A stretch of DNA of 9,906 nt, taken from positions 1 through 9,906 of the forward strand of contig DATNEY010000043.1 of assembly GCA_035606665.1 (NCBI GenBank), in the 5' to 3' direction. This DNA comes from DASUGC01 sp035606665. GTDB taxonomy: Bacteria > Acidobacteriota > Vicinamibacteria > Vicinamibacterales > SCN-69-37. The stretch's first letter is position 1. Every line of letters starts with the position of its first letter. Position numbers and translations under genes: made by a program. Below are positions 1 to 7,151 of the stretch, in pieces. The notes beneath the pieces are model-generated. The model was not told the origin of the DNA. It searched no databases and saw only the letters and a list, made by a program, of their open reading frames with translations.

Positions 1-2693
1 TGAAGTTGCTCCACACTCTTCGTGGCTTCGCCCCGCTGCAGCGCCGACAACGCGCGAAGAACCGGCAGATAGGTGAACCGGACGAACGTGTCTTCCGGGA
101 AGCGCGTGTCGAGGTCGTCGGCCAGTGCCTCGGATCGAGAGGAATCGCCCGCGAGGCCCAGCGCAAGAGCCGAGGCGTATTCGACGTCCCGCCCGTTTGT
201 CACCGCGAGGGCCGCGGCGGCTTTCGCCCTCGACTCGCTGGCGTTTCCGTACAGGCCTTCCCATACCGCCGCCGCGGACTGATAGGTCGCCGCCGCCTCG
301 CGCCGTCCCTCCTGGAGAGCCAGATCCACGGCCCGGGCGGATAGTCGCCGGGCCAATTGCGCGTGGCCGGAACGAGCTTGAACAAGGGCCTGGGCGTTCG
401 TCACCCAGTGTTCTGCCTGACGCTTGCCTTTGGCCAGAGCGACGACTCGATCCATCTCGTCGTCGTCGCCCTTCATGAACGCGATGTTGTATCGGTAGAT
501 CAGGAACTGCGGCAGTTCCAGCCACTCTTTCTTGTGCGCGGCGACTTGCTGGAGGGCGTTCTCTGCCTCGCCGAACCGGTCGAGAAAGAAACTCGAGAGC
601 GCCAGATTGGCATATCCCATGACCACGTCCGGATAGACGGCGATCGTCTTTCGCGCGCGATCGACGGCTATCTCCCACCGTCCGGTGCCCTTGGTCGAGA
701 GGCCCCCCAGGAGCTCCATCGCGTCCGGAGGGGCCGAACGACGAGGGTAGGTCTGCTCCCAGAGTTCGAGCGTCTGGAACGCGCGTTCCAGATTCCCCGT
801 GACCTCGCGATCGTAGTTGAAGGTGATGAAGAACCTTTCCCGCTCGCTGGCGCGCTCCCGCAACTGAAACGCTTTTGTCGCGCTCTCGGCTGCGAGCACT
901 GATTCTCCGACGCCGCTGTAGGAAAGCGCCAAGTTGGCATACGCCATCGCGAAATTCGGATCGATTTCGACCACCCGACGGAGCAGGGCCTGGTCCTTGT
1001 TGCCAGAGGCCAGGTTCGCCTTGGTGGCCGTGCTGTACGCTTTCAGGGCCTCGAGCGAGGACGTGGTGACATCGACCAGCGGCGTCGAATGCTTTTCCAC
1101 GGTGGCGAGTGATTCACCCAGGCGAGGCCTGAGCCGGCGAACGATTTCACTCAGCGCATTCAGGACGTCCTCTCTCTTCGCCGCCTGGATCTGCTCCTGC
1201 GCGAGAATGCTTCCGGTGCTGCAGTTCCTGGCGCGCAGGCCAAGGACATACTGGCTGCCAAGGCTGGCGATCGAGCCGTCCAGCACTGAGGCGCTGCCGG
1301 TCCGCTCACAGATGTGCCGGGCGATCTCCGCGGTCAGGCGCGCATCTTTCGTCTGTCCCATCAGCGCCAGCGTCTGCTGGATCTGCGCGTCCGAAATCAG
1401 GCTGAGGAACGGGGATTGTAGAAGCTGCACGGACAGTCCCAGGCGCAGCGTGTCGTCAAACACCGGATCGCCAGTCTTGTTCTCGAAATCGGCGAGGACG
1501 ATCGTGTCCTTCCCCGTGAGAGTCGGCGCCCGGTGAAGATAGGCGTACCCCGCGACCGAGAGCGTCAGCACCGCAACGGCGGCGGCAGCAGCAACCATCC
1601 GCCAGCGTTTCGGCAGCGTGGCGCTGAAGCTGGGCGCCTGCGTAGCGCCCGAGTCTCTTCTCACGCGTTGAAGGTCTGCGCGAACGTCTGAAGCCCGCTG
1701 GTAGCGGAGCTCGAGGTCGGTCTCGAGGCACTTCGAAACGATGCGCTCCAACTCCGGCGACTTCTCGACACGGAGTCGCACCGCAGCTGGCGGACGCGTT
1801 CCCGTTGCCATTTCGTACAGCACCAGGCCCAGGGCCCAGATGTCGGCGCGGTGATCGACCAGGTCGCCGAGCGCCTGCTCGGGCGACATATAGGCGGCCG
1901 TCCCAAGGACCATGCCGCGTTCCGTCGCGGTGAAGGTCATTTCCGCAGAAGCGGTCTCGTGTGCGCTGCGGCGTCCGGTTTTCGCCAGCCCGAAATCCAG
2001 GATCTTGGCGTGGCCGCGCGGGGTGATGAAAATGTTGGCGGGCTTGATGTCGCGGTGAACGATCCCGGCGGCGTGCGCGGCATCCAGCGCGTCGGCGATT
2101 TCGACGCCAAGCGTCAGCAACATCTCGAGCTCGACGCCCCGATCCGCGGCGATTGTCTCCTTCAGCGTGGAGCCCTCCAGATGCTCCATGGCGATGAACG
2201 CACGACCGTCCTGCTCGCCGACGTCATGAATCGTGCAGATGTTCGGATGATTCAACGCGGACGCGGTCCGGGCCTCGCGCTGAAAGCGGCTCAACGCTTC
2301 TTTGTCCAGAGCCAGTTCGTCGGTGAGGAACTTGAGCGCGACGAAGCGATGGAGCCGCGTGTCTTCCGCTTTGTACACGACGCCCATGCCGCCGGCACCG
2401 AGCTTCTCGACGATGCGATAGTGCGAGAGCGTGTAACCGATCACCAGATCGCCGCCTGCCTGACTGCCGTCGGCGCGGCGCTCTCCGGCCAGCTCGCGTG
2501 CGGCGAGATCGATCGCCGCAGCGCCGAGGAACCTGTCGGCTCGGTCGTGTGCGGCGAGCAGCGAACGGACTTCGTCTTCCAGCCGGCGGTCGCCGCCGCA
2601 CGCGTCGCGCAGATAGCCGTCGCGCTCGACCGCGGGGATGTCGAGCGCGGATTGCAGCAGCTGATCGACGTGATTCCAGCGGTCACTGTCCAT
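1..2693 (-). CDS. Transmembrane Ser/Thr protein kinase with TolB/FlgO-like and TPR domains (kinase B), 3' end beyond window
   Basis: Predicted membrane-anchored eukaryotic-like (Pkn/Hanks-type) Ser/Thr kinase. The frame is open from ATG at 2693 to the window edge, giving 897 full codons and no stop. By comparison with kinase A, roughly 115 C-terminal residues lie outside. Layout: N-terminal helical region 1-88, typical of these kinases; kinase domain about 92-345 with G-loop GAGGMG (99-104), Lys121, Glu140, HRD with Asp215, Lys217 and Asn220, DFG 233-235, and SPE (270-272) instead of APE. All catalytic residues are present, so it should be active. One membrane helix lies at about 366-386. A TolB/FlgO-like extracytoplasmic domain (about 395-545) and TPR-like helices follow. 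The only extracytoplasmic cysteines seen are Cys462 and Cys491. The start lies inside the last codons of kinase A (11-nt overlap) with no Shine-Dalgarno, so translation probably depends on coupling. About 18 residues of the kinase C-lobe (alpha-G region) appear absent. The substrate is unknown; the operon sigma factor is the obvious candidate. Confidence 0.93.
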   Translation of the reverse strand, partial: MDSDRWNHVDQLLQSALDIPAVERDGYLRDACGGDRRLEDEVRSLLAAHDRADRFLGAAAIDLAARELAGERRADGSQAGGDLVIGYTLSHYRIVEKLGAGGMGVVYKAEDTRLHRFVALKFLTDELALDKEALSRFQREARTASALNHPNICTIHDVGEQDGRAFIAMEHLEGSTLKETIAADRGVELEMLLTLGVEIADALDAAHAAGIVHRDIKPANIFITPRGHAKILDFGLAKTGRRSAHETASAEMTFTATERGMVLGTAAYMSPEQALGDLVDHRADIWALGLVLYEMATGTRPPAAVRLRVEKSPELERIVSKCLETDLELRYQRASDVRADLQRVRRDSGATQAPSFSATLPKRWRMVAAAAAVAVLTLSVAGYAYLHRAPTLTGKDTIVLADFENKTGDPVFDDTLRLGLSVQLLQSPFLSLISDAQIQQTLALMGQTKDARLTAEIARHICERTGSASVLDGSIASLGSQYVLGLRARNCSTGSILAQEQIQAAKREDVLNALSEIVRRLRPRLGESLATVEKHSTPLVDVTTSSLEALKAYSTATKANLASGNKDQALLRRVVEIDPNFAMAYANLALSYSGVGESVLAAESATKAFQLRERASERERFFITFNYDREVTGNLERAFQTLELWEQTYPRRSAPPDAMELLGGLSTKGTGRWEIAVDRARKTIAVYPDVVMGYANLALSSFFLDRFGEAENALQQVAAHKKEWLELPQFLIYRYNIAFMKGDDDEMDRVVALAKGKRQAEHWVTNAQALVQARSGHAQLARRLSARAVDLALQEGRREAAATYQSAAAVWEGLYGNASESRAKAAAALAVTNGRDVEYASALALGLAGDSSRSEALADDLDTRFPEDTFVRFTYLPVLRALSALQRGEATKSVEQL
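2520..2585. repeat. Near-identical direct repeat, copy in kinase B (partner 5539-5604)
   Basis: These 66 nt match 5539-5604 with one mismatch (2541 T against 5560 A). They encode about residues 37-58 of each kinase, including the synonymous positions. They are the best conserved DNA within the 3019-nt tandem duplication. Confidence 0.9.
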
Positions 2694-5600
2694 GGGCGGT
2701 CGGTAACTTTGCGTATTCCGCGCGTGCCTGTTTGAGAACAGGAAGGTCCGGGTCTGCATCCTTCCACACCCTGAACAGATCGTCGTACGCGCGTTTCGCT
2801 TTCACGGCATCGCCCAGCAGCGTCAGCGCTCGCGCCAGCTGCAGGCGCACCATCGCGTCCATCGGATCGACGAGGACCATCGCTCGATGATCGAGAATCC
2901 GCTGGAACTCGGTGGCGGCTGCGGCAGGTTGACGGGCTGCGAGATACGCGACTCCGCGAATGTAGATGGGATAGAGTCCGCCGAAGTACCCGCGGAAGCC
3001 AATGCCGCCTACCGCGAGATCGAAGCGCGAGGCGGTCTGCAGCGCTTGAATCGCCGCGCGCGCATCATGCGCGTTTACCGAGAACAGGGCCCGAAGCGTC
3101 GGCAGATACATCGATTGCACCGACGTATCCTCAGGAAAGCCCTTCTCGAGGTCGGCCGCAAGGGGTCTGGCTCGAGCCACATCGCCGGAGAGGGCCAATG
3201 CGAACGCGGCGGAATAGTCCACTTCGCGACCCCTGGCGAGCTTGAGAGCCTTGACTGCCCTCTCTCCGGCTGCCACCGCATCGCCGTAAAACGCTTCCGA
3301 CACGGCTCGTGCCGCTTCGAACATCGCCGCCCGTTCGCGCCTGCCAGACCGCTGCGCGATGTCAACGGCGATCGCGGAGGCCAGCCTCGCTTCCCGCAAT
3401 CGTCCGGAACGAGCCAGGGCGAGCGCCTCCAGGTGCGAAGTCATGTCTTCGAGTGACGGTCTGCCTCTGGCCAGCGCCGCCTTGCGTCTCGTCTCTTCTT
3501 GATCCGCGTGATCCGCGCTCAAGAAGGCAATGAAGTATCGAAACAGGGGAAAATCTTGATGCTCGAGCTTGCGCTCCGTTGCTTGCCGGATCGTGGCCTC
3601 GGCATCTGCCAGCCGATTCAGGCGGATCTCACTGATGGCCTTCTGGGCATAGGGCGCTACCAGTTCAGCGTCGAGCGCGATGGATTTCGTGGCCGCGTCG
3701 ATCGACAGCTCATATCTACCTGTGCTCCCCGTGGCGAGACCCGACAGCAACCCCTGTGGACGCGGATCGCGCGGATAGGTCCGCGCCCACGACTCCAGGG
3801 TCTGTCGCTCTCGCTCCATGTTGCCGGTGACGTCGCGATCGTACAGCGTTTCAATGTAGAACCGCTCGACGTGGCTGACACGATCGCGCAATCGGTACGC
3901 CGTGAGCAGGCTCTCCCGCGCCCGCATCGACTCTCCGAGCCCGCTGTAATTGATTCCGAGCCTCGCATGCGCGCTCGCAAAGTTCGGGTCGAGCGCGACT
4001 GCACGCTCGAACAGCGGCAGCCCCGTCGAGCCGCCGGACGTCATGACAACTTTCACCGCGGTGCTATAGGCCTTCCAGGCCTCCAACGACGAGGTGGTGG
4101 TCTCCGCGCCGAGAGGCGTCGAGTGTTTCTCGATCGTCGCAAGCGATTCACCGACGCGGGTTCGGAATCGGCTCGAAATCTGACTCAGGGCCCCGAGCAC
4201 ATCTTCCTTTCGTCCCGCCTGCACCTGCTCGTTGGCGAGCGTGTCGCCCGTGGTGCAGTTCCTGGCACGCAAGCCGACGACGTACTGACTGCCGAGGCTC
4301 GCAATCGAGCCATCGAGCACGGCAGCGCTCGCGGTCCGCACGCACACATCATGAGCGATGTCCGGAGTCAGCAGCGCATCGGGCCGCTGGTCCATCAGCA
4401 GCAGCGTTCTGCGGATACGTTCGTCCGAGACGAGGCTGAGAAACGGTGATTGCTGAAGCTGCACCGCGAGCCCTTGCCGCAGCGTGTCGTCGAACACCGG
4501 ATCGCCCGTGGTGTTGGTGAAGTCGCCGAGCACAATCGTGTCCGTGTCGGTCAGCGGCGCCGGACCCCGGCTATACATCACGCCCACGACTGCGGCGGTG
4601 ACGACGATTGCGGTCGCGCCGATCGAGAGCCATCGCGAGCGGCGACGCCTGAACGCGGCGTGCGGCGCCGCCGTTGCCGGCCCGCGTCTCAGACGTTCGA
4701 GATCGGTCCGCAGGTCGGCCGCGTGCGGATACCGAAGATGGCGATCCGTCTCCAGGCACTTCGAGATGACGCGCTCCAGCTCGGGCGATGCCTCGACCCG
4801 CAGCCGGACGGCAGCCGCGGGCCGCGTCCCCTTGGCCATTTCATAGAGCACCAGGCCGACGCTCCAGAGGTCGGCGCGGTGATCGACCGGCTCGCCGCGC
4901 GCCTGCTCCGGCGCCATGTAGGCGGCCGTGCCCATCACCGCGCCCTGAATCGTCCCCGCCTTGGTCGTGAAGTTCTCCTCGGGTGAGGTTGGCGCGTGCA
5001 TCTTCGCGAGGCCGAAGTCGAGGAGCTTGGCGTGACCGCGCGAGCTGATGAAAATGTTCGCCGGTTTGATGTCGCGGTGGATGATATTCGCGGTATGGGC
5101 GGCGTCCAGGGCGTCAGCGATCTGGATGCCGAGCCGCAGCACCGTCTCGAGTTCGAGTGGACCGGCGGCAAGCCGGTCCTGCAGCGTCGCGCCCTCCAGA
5201 TATTCCATGGCGATGAACGAACGTCCGTCCTGCTCGCCGATGTCGTAGACCGTGCAGATGTGTGGATGGTTGAGCGCCGAGGCGGTTCGGGCTTCGCGCT
5301 GAAAGCGGCTCAGGGCCTCGGCATCACTCGCCAGATCGTCGGCGACGAACTTGAGCGCAACCGGACGGTGCAGCCGCGAATCTTCGGCCTTGTAGACCAC
5401 GCCCATCCCGCCGCCGCCGACCCTCTCGACCACGCGGTAGTGCGAGAGCGCCTGACCGATCAGCGGATCGCCGCCAGCCTGACCACCGTCGTCGCTGCGC
5501 TCTCCGGCGAGCGCGCGTGCGGCCAGATCGATCGCCGGAGCGCCGAGGAACCTGTCGGCACGGTCGTGTGCGGCGAGCAGCGAACGGACTTCGTCTTCCA

Positions 5601-5712
5601 GCCGTCGGTCGGCGCCGCACGCGTGGCGAAGATAATCGTCGCGCTCTGTCGCGGGAACGTCGAGCGCGGATTGCAGCAGTCGATCGACGTGATTCCAGCG
5701 GTTATTGTCCAT
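2683..5712 (-). CDS. Transmembrane Ser/Thr protein kinase with TolB/FlgO-like and TPR domains (kinase A)
   Basis: Complete 1009-residue kinase, second gene of the operon. Residues 1-88 form the helical leader common to acidobacterial-type Pkn kinases. The kinase domain (about 92-343) has G-loop GGGGMG (99-104), Lys121, alpha-C Glu140, HRD Asp214 with Lys216 and Asn219, DFG 232-234, APE 267-269 and Asp281, so an active enzyme is expected. An Arg-rich patch (355-360) precedes a membrane helix at about 361-380, placing the kinase in the cytoplasm and the rest outside. Residues about 390-545 match the TolB/FlgO-like region of this family (FDDTLR and QSPFL motifs), and about 560-1000 is TPR-like. 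Cys457 and Cys486 are the only two cysteines after the membrane helix. ATG 5712 overlaps the sigma gene by 11 nt and has no Shine-Dalgarno; the next gene overlaps its stop identically. The tail PTAHGQ copies the sigma factor tail. The alpha-G stretch after GTRP is missing, as in kinase B. The signal sensed is unknown. Confidence 0.95.
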   Translation of the reverse strand: MDNNRWNHVDRLLQSALDVPATERDDYLRHACGADRRLEDEVRSLLAAHDRADRFLGAPAIDLAARALAGERSDDGGQAGGDPLIGQALSHYRVVERVGGGGMGVVYKAEDSRLHRPVALKFVADDLASDAEALSRFQREARTASALNHPHICTVYDIGEQDGRSFIAMEYLEGATLQDRLAAGPLELETVLRLGIQIADALDAAHTANIIHRDIKPANIFISSRGHAKLLDFGLAKMHAPTSPEENFTTKAGTIQGAVMGTAAYMAPEQARGEPVDHRADLWSVGLVLYEMAKGTRPAAAVRLRVEASPELERVISKCLETDRHLRYPHAADLRTDLERLRRGPATAAPHAAFRRRRSRWLSIGATAIVVTAAVVGVMYSRGPAPLTDTDTIVLGDFTNTTGDPVFDDTLRQGLAVQLQQSPFLSLVSDERIRRTLLLMDQRPDALLTPDIAHDVCVRTASAAVLDGSIASLGSQYVVGLRARNCTTGDTLANEQVQAGRKEDVLGALSQISSRFRTRVGESLATIEKHSTPLGAETTTSSLEAWKAYSTAVKVVMTSGGSTGLPLFERAVALDPNFASAHARLGINYSGLGESMRARESLLTAYRLRDRVSHVERFYIETLYDRDVTGNMERERQTLESWARTYPRDPRPQGLLSGLATGSTGRYELSIDAATKSIALDAELVAPYAQKAISEIRLNRLADAEATIRQATERKLEHQDFPLFRYFIAFLSADHADQEETRRKAALARGRPSLEDMTSHLEALALARSGRLREARLASAIAVDIAQRSGRRERAAMFEAARAVSEAFYGDAVAAGERAVKALKLARGREVDYSAAFALALSGDVARARPLAADLEKGFPEDTSVQSMYLPTLRALFSVNAHDARAAIQALQTASRFDLAVGGIGFRGYFGGLYPIYIRGVAYLAARQPAAAATEFQRILDHRAMVLVDPMDAMVRLQLARALTLLGDAVKAKRAYDDLFRVWKDADPDLPVLKQARAEYAKLPTAHGQ
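5539..5604. repeat. Near-identical direct repeat, copy in kinase A (partner 2520-2585)
   Basis: Partner of the block at 2520-2585, offset exactly 3019 nt, the same offset as the two start codons. The flanks stay clearly alignable but carry more substitutions. Confidence 0.9.
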
Positions 5713-6319
5713 TCGCGGTCGGGCCGGCGAGCTCGCGATACAGCCAGGCTTTCGCGCTTTTCCACTCGCGCATCACCGTGATCGGCGAGACGCGCAGCAC
5801 TTCGGCGGTTTCCTCCACGCTCAGGCCGCCGAAGAAGCGCAGCTCGACCACCTTTGCCTTGCGCGGCGCCCGCTCCGCCAGGCCGGTCAGCGCCTCGTCC
5901 AGCGATACGAAATCATCGGAGCGATCGGGGCACATGATGGCCTCCGCGTCGAGCGACACATGCTCGGCCCCCGCTCCCCGCTTGAGGTTGTGGCGACGCG
6001 CATGGTCGACGAGGATGCGGCGCATGGCCTGCGCCGCTGTCGCCATGAAATGAGCCCGGTTCTGCCACCGCATCCGTTTGTAGTCGACCAGCCGCATGTA
6101 GGCTTCGTTGACCAGCGCCGTCGTCTGCAGGCTGTGGCCGGCCTGTTCGCGCTTCACGTAGTAATGCGCCAGACGGTGGAGCTCGTCGTACACAATCGGG
6201 GTCAACCGAGGGAGCGCGCGCTGGTCGCCGGCGGTCCACGCCCGAAGCAACGCACTGACATCGTCGGGAAGCGGTCTACCGGTGCTCGGCCGCTCAGGCA
6301 TGTTGGTTGGTCGCGGCAT
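5702..6319 (-). CDS. ECF-type RNA polymerase sigma factor (Sigma70_ECF / TIGR02999-like)
   Basis: A 205-residue sigma factor and first gene of the kinase operon. It should direct RNA polymerase to a dedicated promoter set. Region 2 spans about 19-115, including the characteristic LVNEAYMRL and FMATAAQAMRRILVDHAR stretches. Region 4 spans about 139-197, with LRFFGGLSVEETAEVL leading into the SPITVMREW recognition helix. Both core domains are present and the length is normal for this family. ATG 6319 is chosen because GGAGAAGG at 6328-6335 sits 8 nt upstream. The frame stays open to 6526, but that would run through the divergent gene, and ATG 6301 has no ribosome binding site. In region 2.2 the acidic DAED-type motif of ordinary ECF factors is replaced by Gln65-Thr66-Thr67-Ala68. 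No anti-sigma factor gene is seen in the window; the two downstream kinases are the likely regulators. The last residues, PTANGQ, extend past the usual region 4 end and recur at the end of kinase A. Confidence 0.93.
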   Translation of the reverse strand: MPRPTNMPERPSTGRPLPDDVSALLRAWTAGDQRALPRLTPIVYDELHRLAHYYVKREQAGHSLQTTALVNEAYMRLVDYKRMRWQNRAHFMATAAQAMRRILVDHARRHNLKRGAGAEHVSLDAEAIMCPDRSDDFVSLDEALTGLAERAPRKAKVVELRFFGGLSVEETAEVLRVSPITVMREWKSAKAWLYRELAGPTANGQ

Positions 6320-6327
6320 TGTACCGG

Positions 6328-6335
6328 CCTTCTCC
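6328..6335 (-). promoter_or_regulatory. Ribosome binding site of the sigma factor gene
   Basis: The minus strand reads GGAGAAGG, 8 nt before ATG 6319. It decides the start and is the only good Shine-Dalgarno in the three-gene operon: neither kinase start has one. Confidence 0.7.
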
Positions 6336-6411
6336 GTTTCTTCGGCTGATAGTTCTTCCCGGGCTTCTGCGCCTATTTCCGTAGAGCCCGCCGCTGAACA
6401 ATGGCCGGGCC

Positions 6412-6418
6412 GGAGGAG
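6412..6418 (+). promoter_or_regulatory. Strong ribosome binding site of the secreted-protein gene
   Basis: GGAGGAG stands 8 nt before ATG 6427, the best Shine-Dalgarno in the window. It favours ATG 6427 over ATG 6478 or 6481, which have no such sequence upstream but would give a more ordinary signal peptide. Confidence 0.75.
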
Positions 6419-6426
6419 CGAGCTAT

Positions 6427-7035
6427 ATGGTGAACAACATCGTCGGCGCACCGGTGAGCGGATGCGAACCCGCTTCAATGATGACAGGGAACAGCCGCAG
6501 GTCGACCACAAGAATCCTGTGGACACTGCTGCTGACCGGTACGCTCGCGCTCGCCGCGACGGGGGCGCAGGCCCAACCCATTGCGCAACCTGGCCAGAGT
6601 CCGGAGCGGCAGGACGCGAGCGACGAGCACGGTCAAGAGGGGCGGCCGTGGGCCATCGTCGGCTCCTGGTTTGCCGCCACCTCCACCGGCATCAGGCAAT
6701 TCTTCACGTTCCACGCCGATGGAACCGTCCTCCGCTCGGTGCAAGGCGAAGTCAGCACCGACCCTGCGCGTCCGCCGCACACCGCGGCCCATGGCGTCTG
6801 GCGCTACCTCGGCAACGGGCGGTTCGGCGTGACGGTATGGGACCTCTTCTACGACGTCAACACGAGCCAGCCGCTTCGATACAACAGGCTTCGCCTCGAG
6901 GTGACGCTGGGCGATGGCGGCGATGACGCCAGCACCAGGGCGAGAGTGGACATCGTCGATCTGCAAGGTGTCGTGGTCGGTTCGCGCACGGGCAGCGCCA
7001 ACCTCGTGCGCATCCGGTTCGAGCCGCTCGAGTAG
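6427..7035 (+). CDS. Secreted small protein of unknown function, possibly lipocalin-like
   Basis: A 202-residue protein with an export signal: positively charged residues (Arg24, Arg25, Arg29), a hydrophobic core at about 31-43 (LWTLLLTGTLALA) and a likely cleavage site after AQA near residue 49. The n-region is unusually long for a start at 6427. No lipobox is seen, so the product is probably soluble in the periplasm or outside. The mature part begins with a polar Gln/Glu/Asp-rich linker (about 50-72). A compact, probably beta-rich domain follows, with a GSWFA start, a FTFHADGT turn and GVWRYLGNGRF. This layout resembles lipocalin/calycin-like proteins of unknown function; that is pattern recognition only. 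The gene is divergent from the sigma operon across 107 bp and lies 116 nt upstream of the plus-strand histidine kinase, so it could be a target of the sigma factor. No catalytic residues can be named. Confidence 0.85.
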   Translation: MVNNIVGAPVSGCEPASMMTGNSRRSTTRILWTLLLTGTLALAATGAQAQPIAQPGQSPERQDASDEHGQEGRPWAIVGSWFAATSTGIRQFFTFHADGTVLRSVQGEVSTDPARPPHTAAHGVWRYLGNGRFGVTVWDLFYDVNTSQPLRYNRLRLEVTLGDGGDDASTRARVDIVDLQGVVVGSRTGSANLVRIRFEPLE

Positions 7036-7137
7036 GCCGCGCTCCTGACGGTCAGTGTTCCCACGGGCTCGCTCGTTTGAGCGGTGTGCTCTTTCGAACA
7101 TCGTTCAGGTCAGCTCTGGCATACGCTGCCATCGGAT

Positions 7138-7142
7138 GGGGA
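7138..7142 (+). promoter_or_regulatory. Weak ribosome binding site of the plus-strand histidine kinase
   Basis: GGGGA within GGATGGGGA lies 9 nt before ATG 7152. It is modest, but it supports ATG 7152 over the TTG at 7077. The start also matches the N-terminus of the paralogue (M-L-D-Q-F against M-L-Y-E-F). Confidence 0.45.
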
Positions 7143-7151
7143 CCTGCTCCG

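Larger units (their letters stand above)
6320..6426. promoter_or_regulatory. Divergent intergenic region between sigma operon and secreted-protein gene
   Basis: This 107-bp spacer must hold the leftward promoter of the sigma-kinase operon and any promoter of the rightward secreted-protein gene. I see no convincing -35/-10 pair on either strand and no clear dyad operator. The leftward strand is purine-rich near the sigma start (GAAGAAACGGAGAAGG). Shared location makes co-regulation plausible, but that is inference only. Confidence 0.5.

Noticed and set aside
3499..4449. Long plus-strand open frame opposite kinase A; similar ones at 357-902, 1851-2735 and 4996-5781
   Set aside because: They are antisense to confident kinase coding, have Arg/Gly/Glu-rich composition with no domains, and the same frame recurs opposite both paralogues. 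This is expected from GC-rich third positions.
6320..6526. N-terminal extension of the sigma factor up to 6526
   Set aside because: It would overlap the divergent secreted-protein gene and has a Cys/Ser/Arg-rich sequence unlike a sigma factor. A good ribosome binding site points to ATG 6319.
7070..7083. Hairpin CGCTC-GTTT-GAGCG between the secreted-protein gene and HK1 as a terminator; also the dyad CTGAC-G-GTCAG at 7045-7055
   Set aside because: The stems are only 5 bp and no T-run follows, so an intrinsic terminator is not supported.
7077..7151. TTG start adding 25 residues to HK1, and a TTG at 9463 adding 16 to HK2
   Set aside because: The two extensions do not resemble each other, whereas the proteins align from ATG 7152 and ATG 9415, each with a ribosome binding site.
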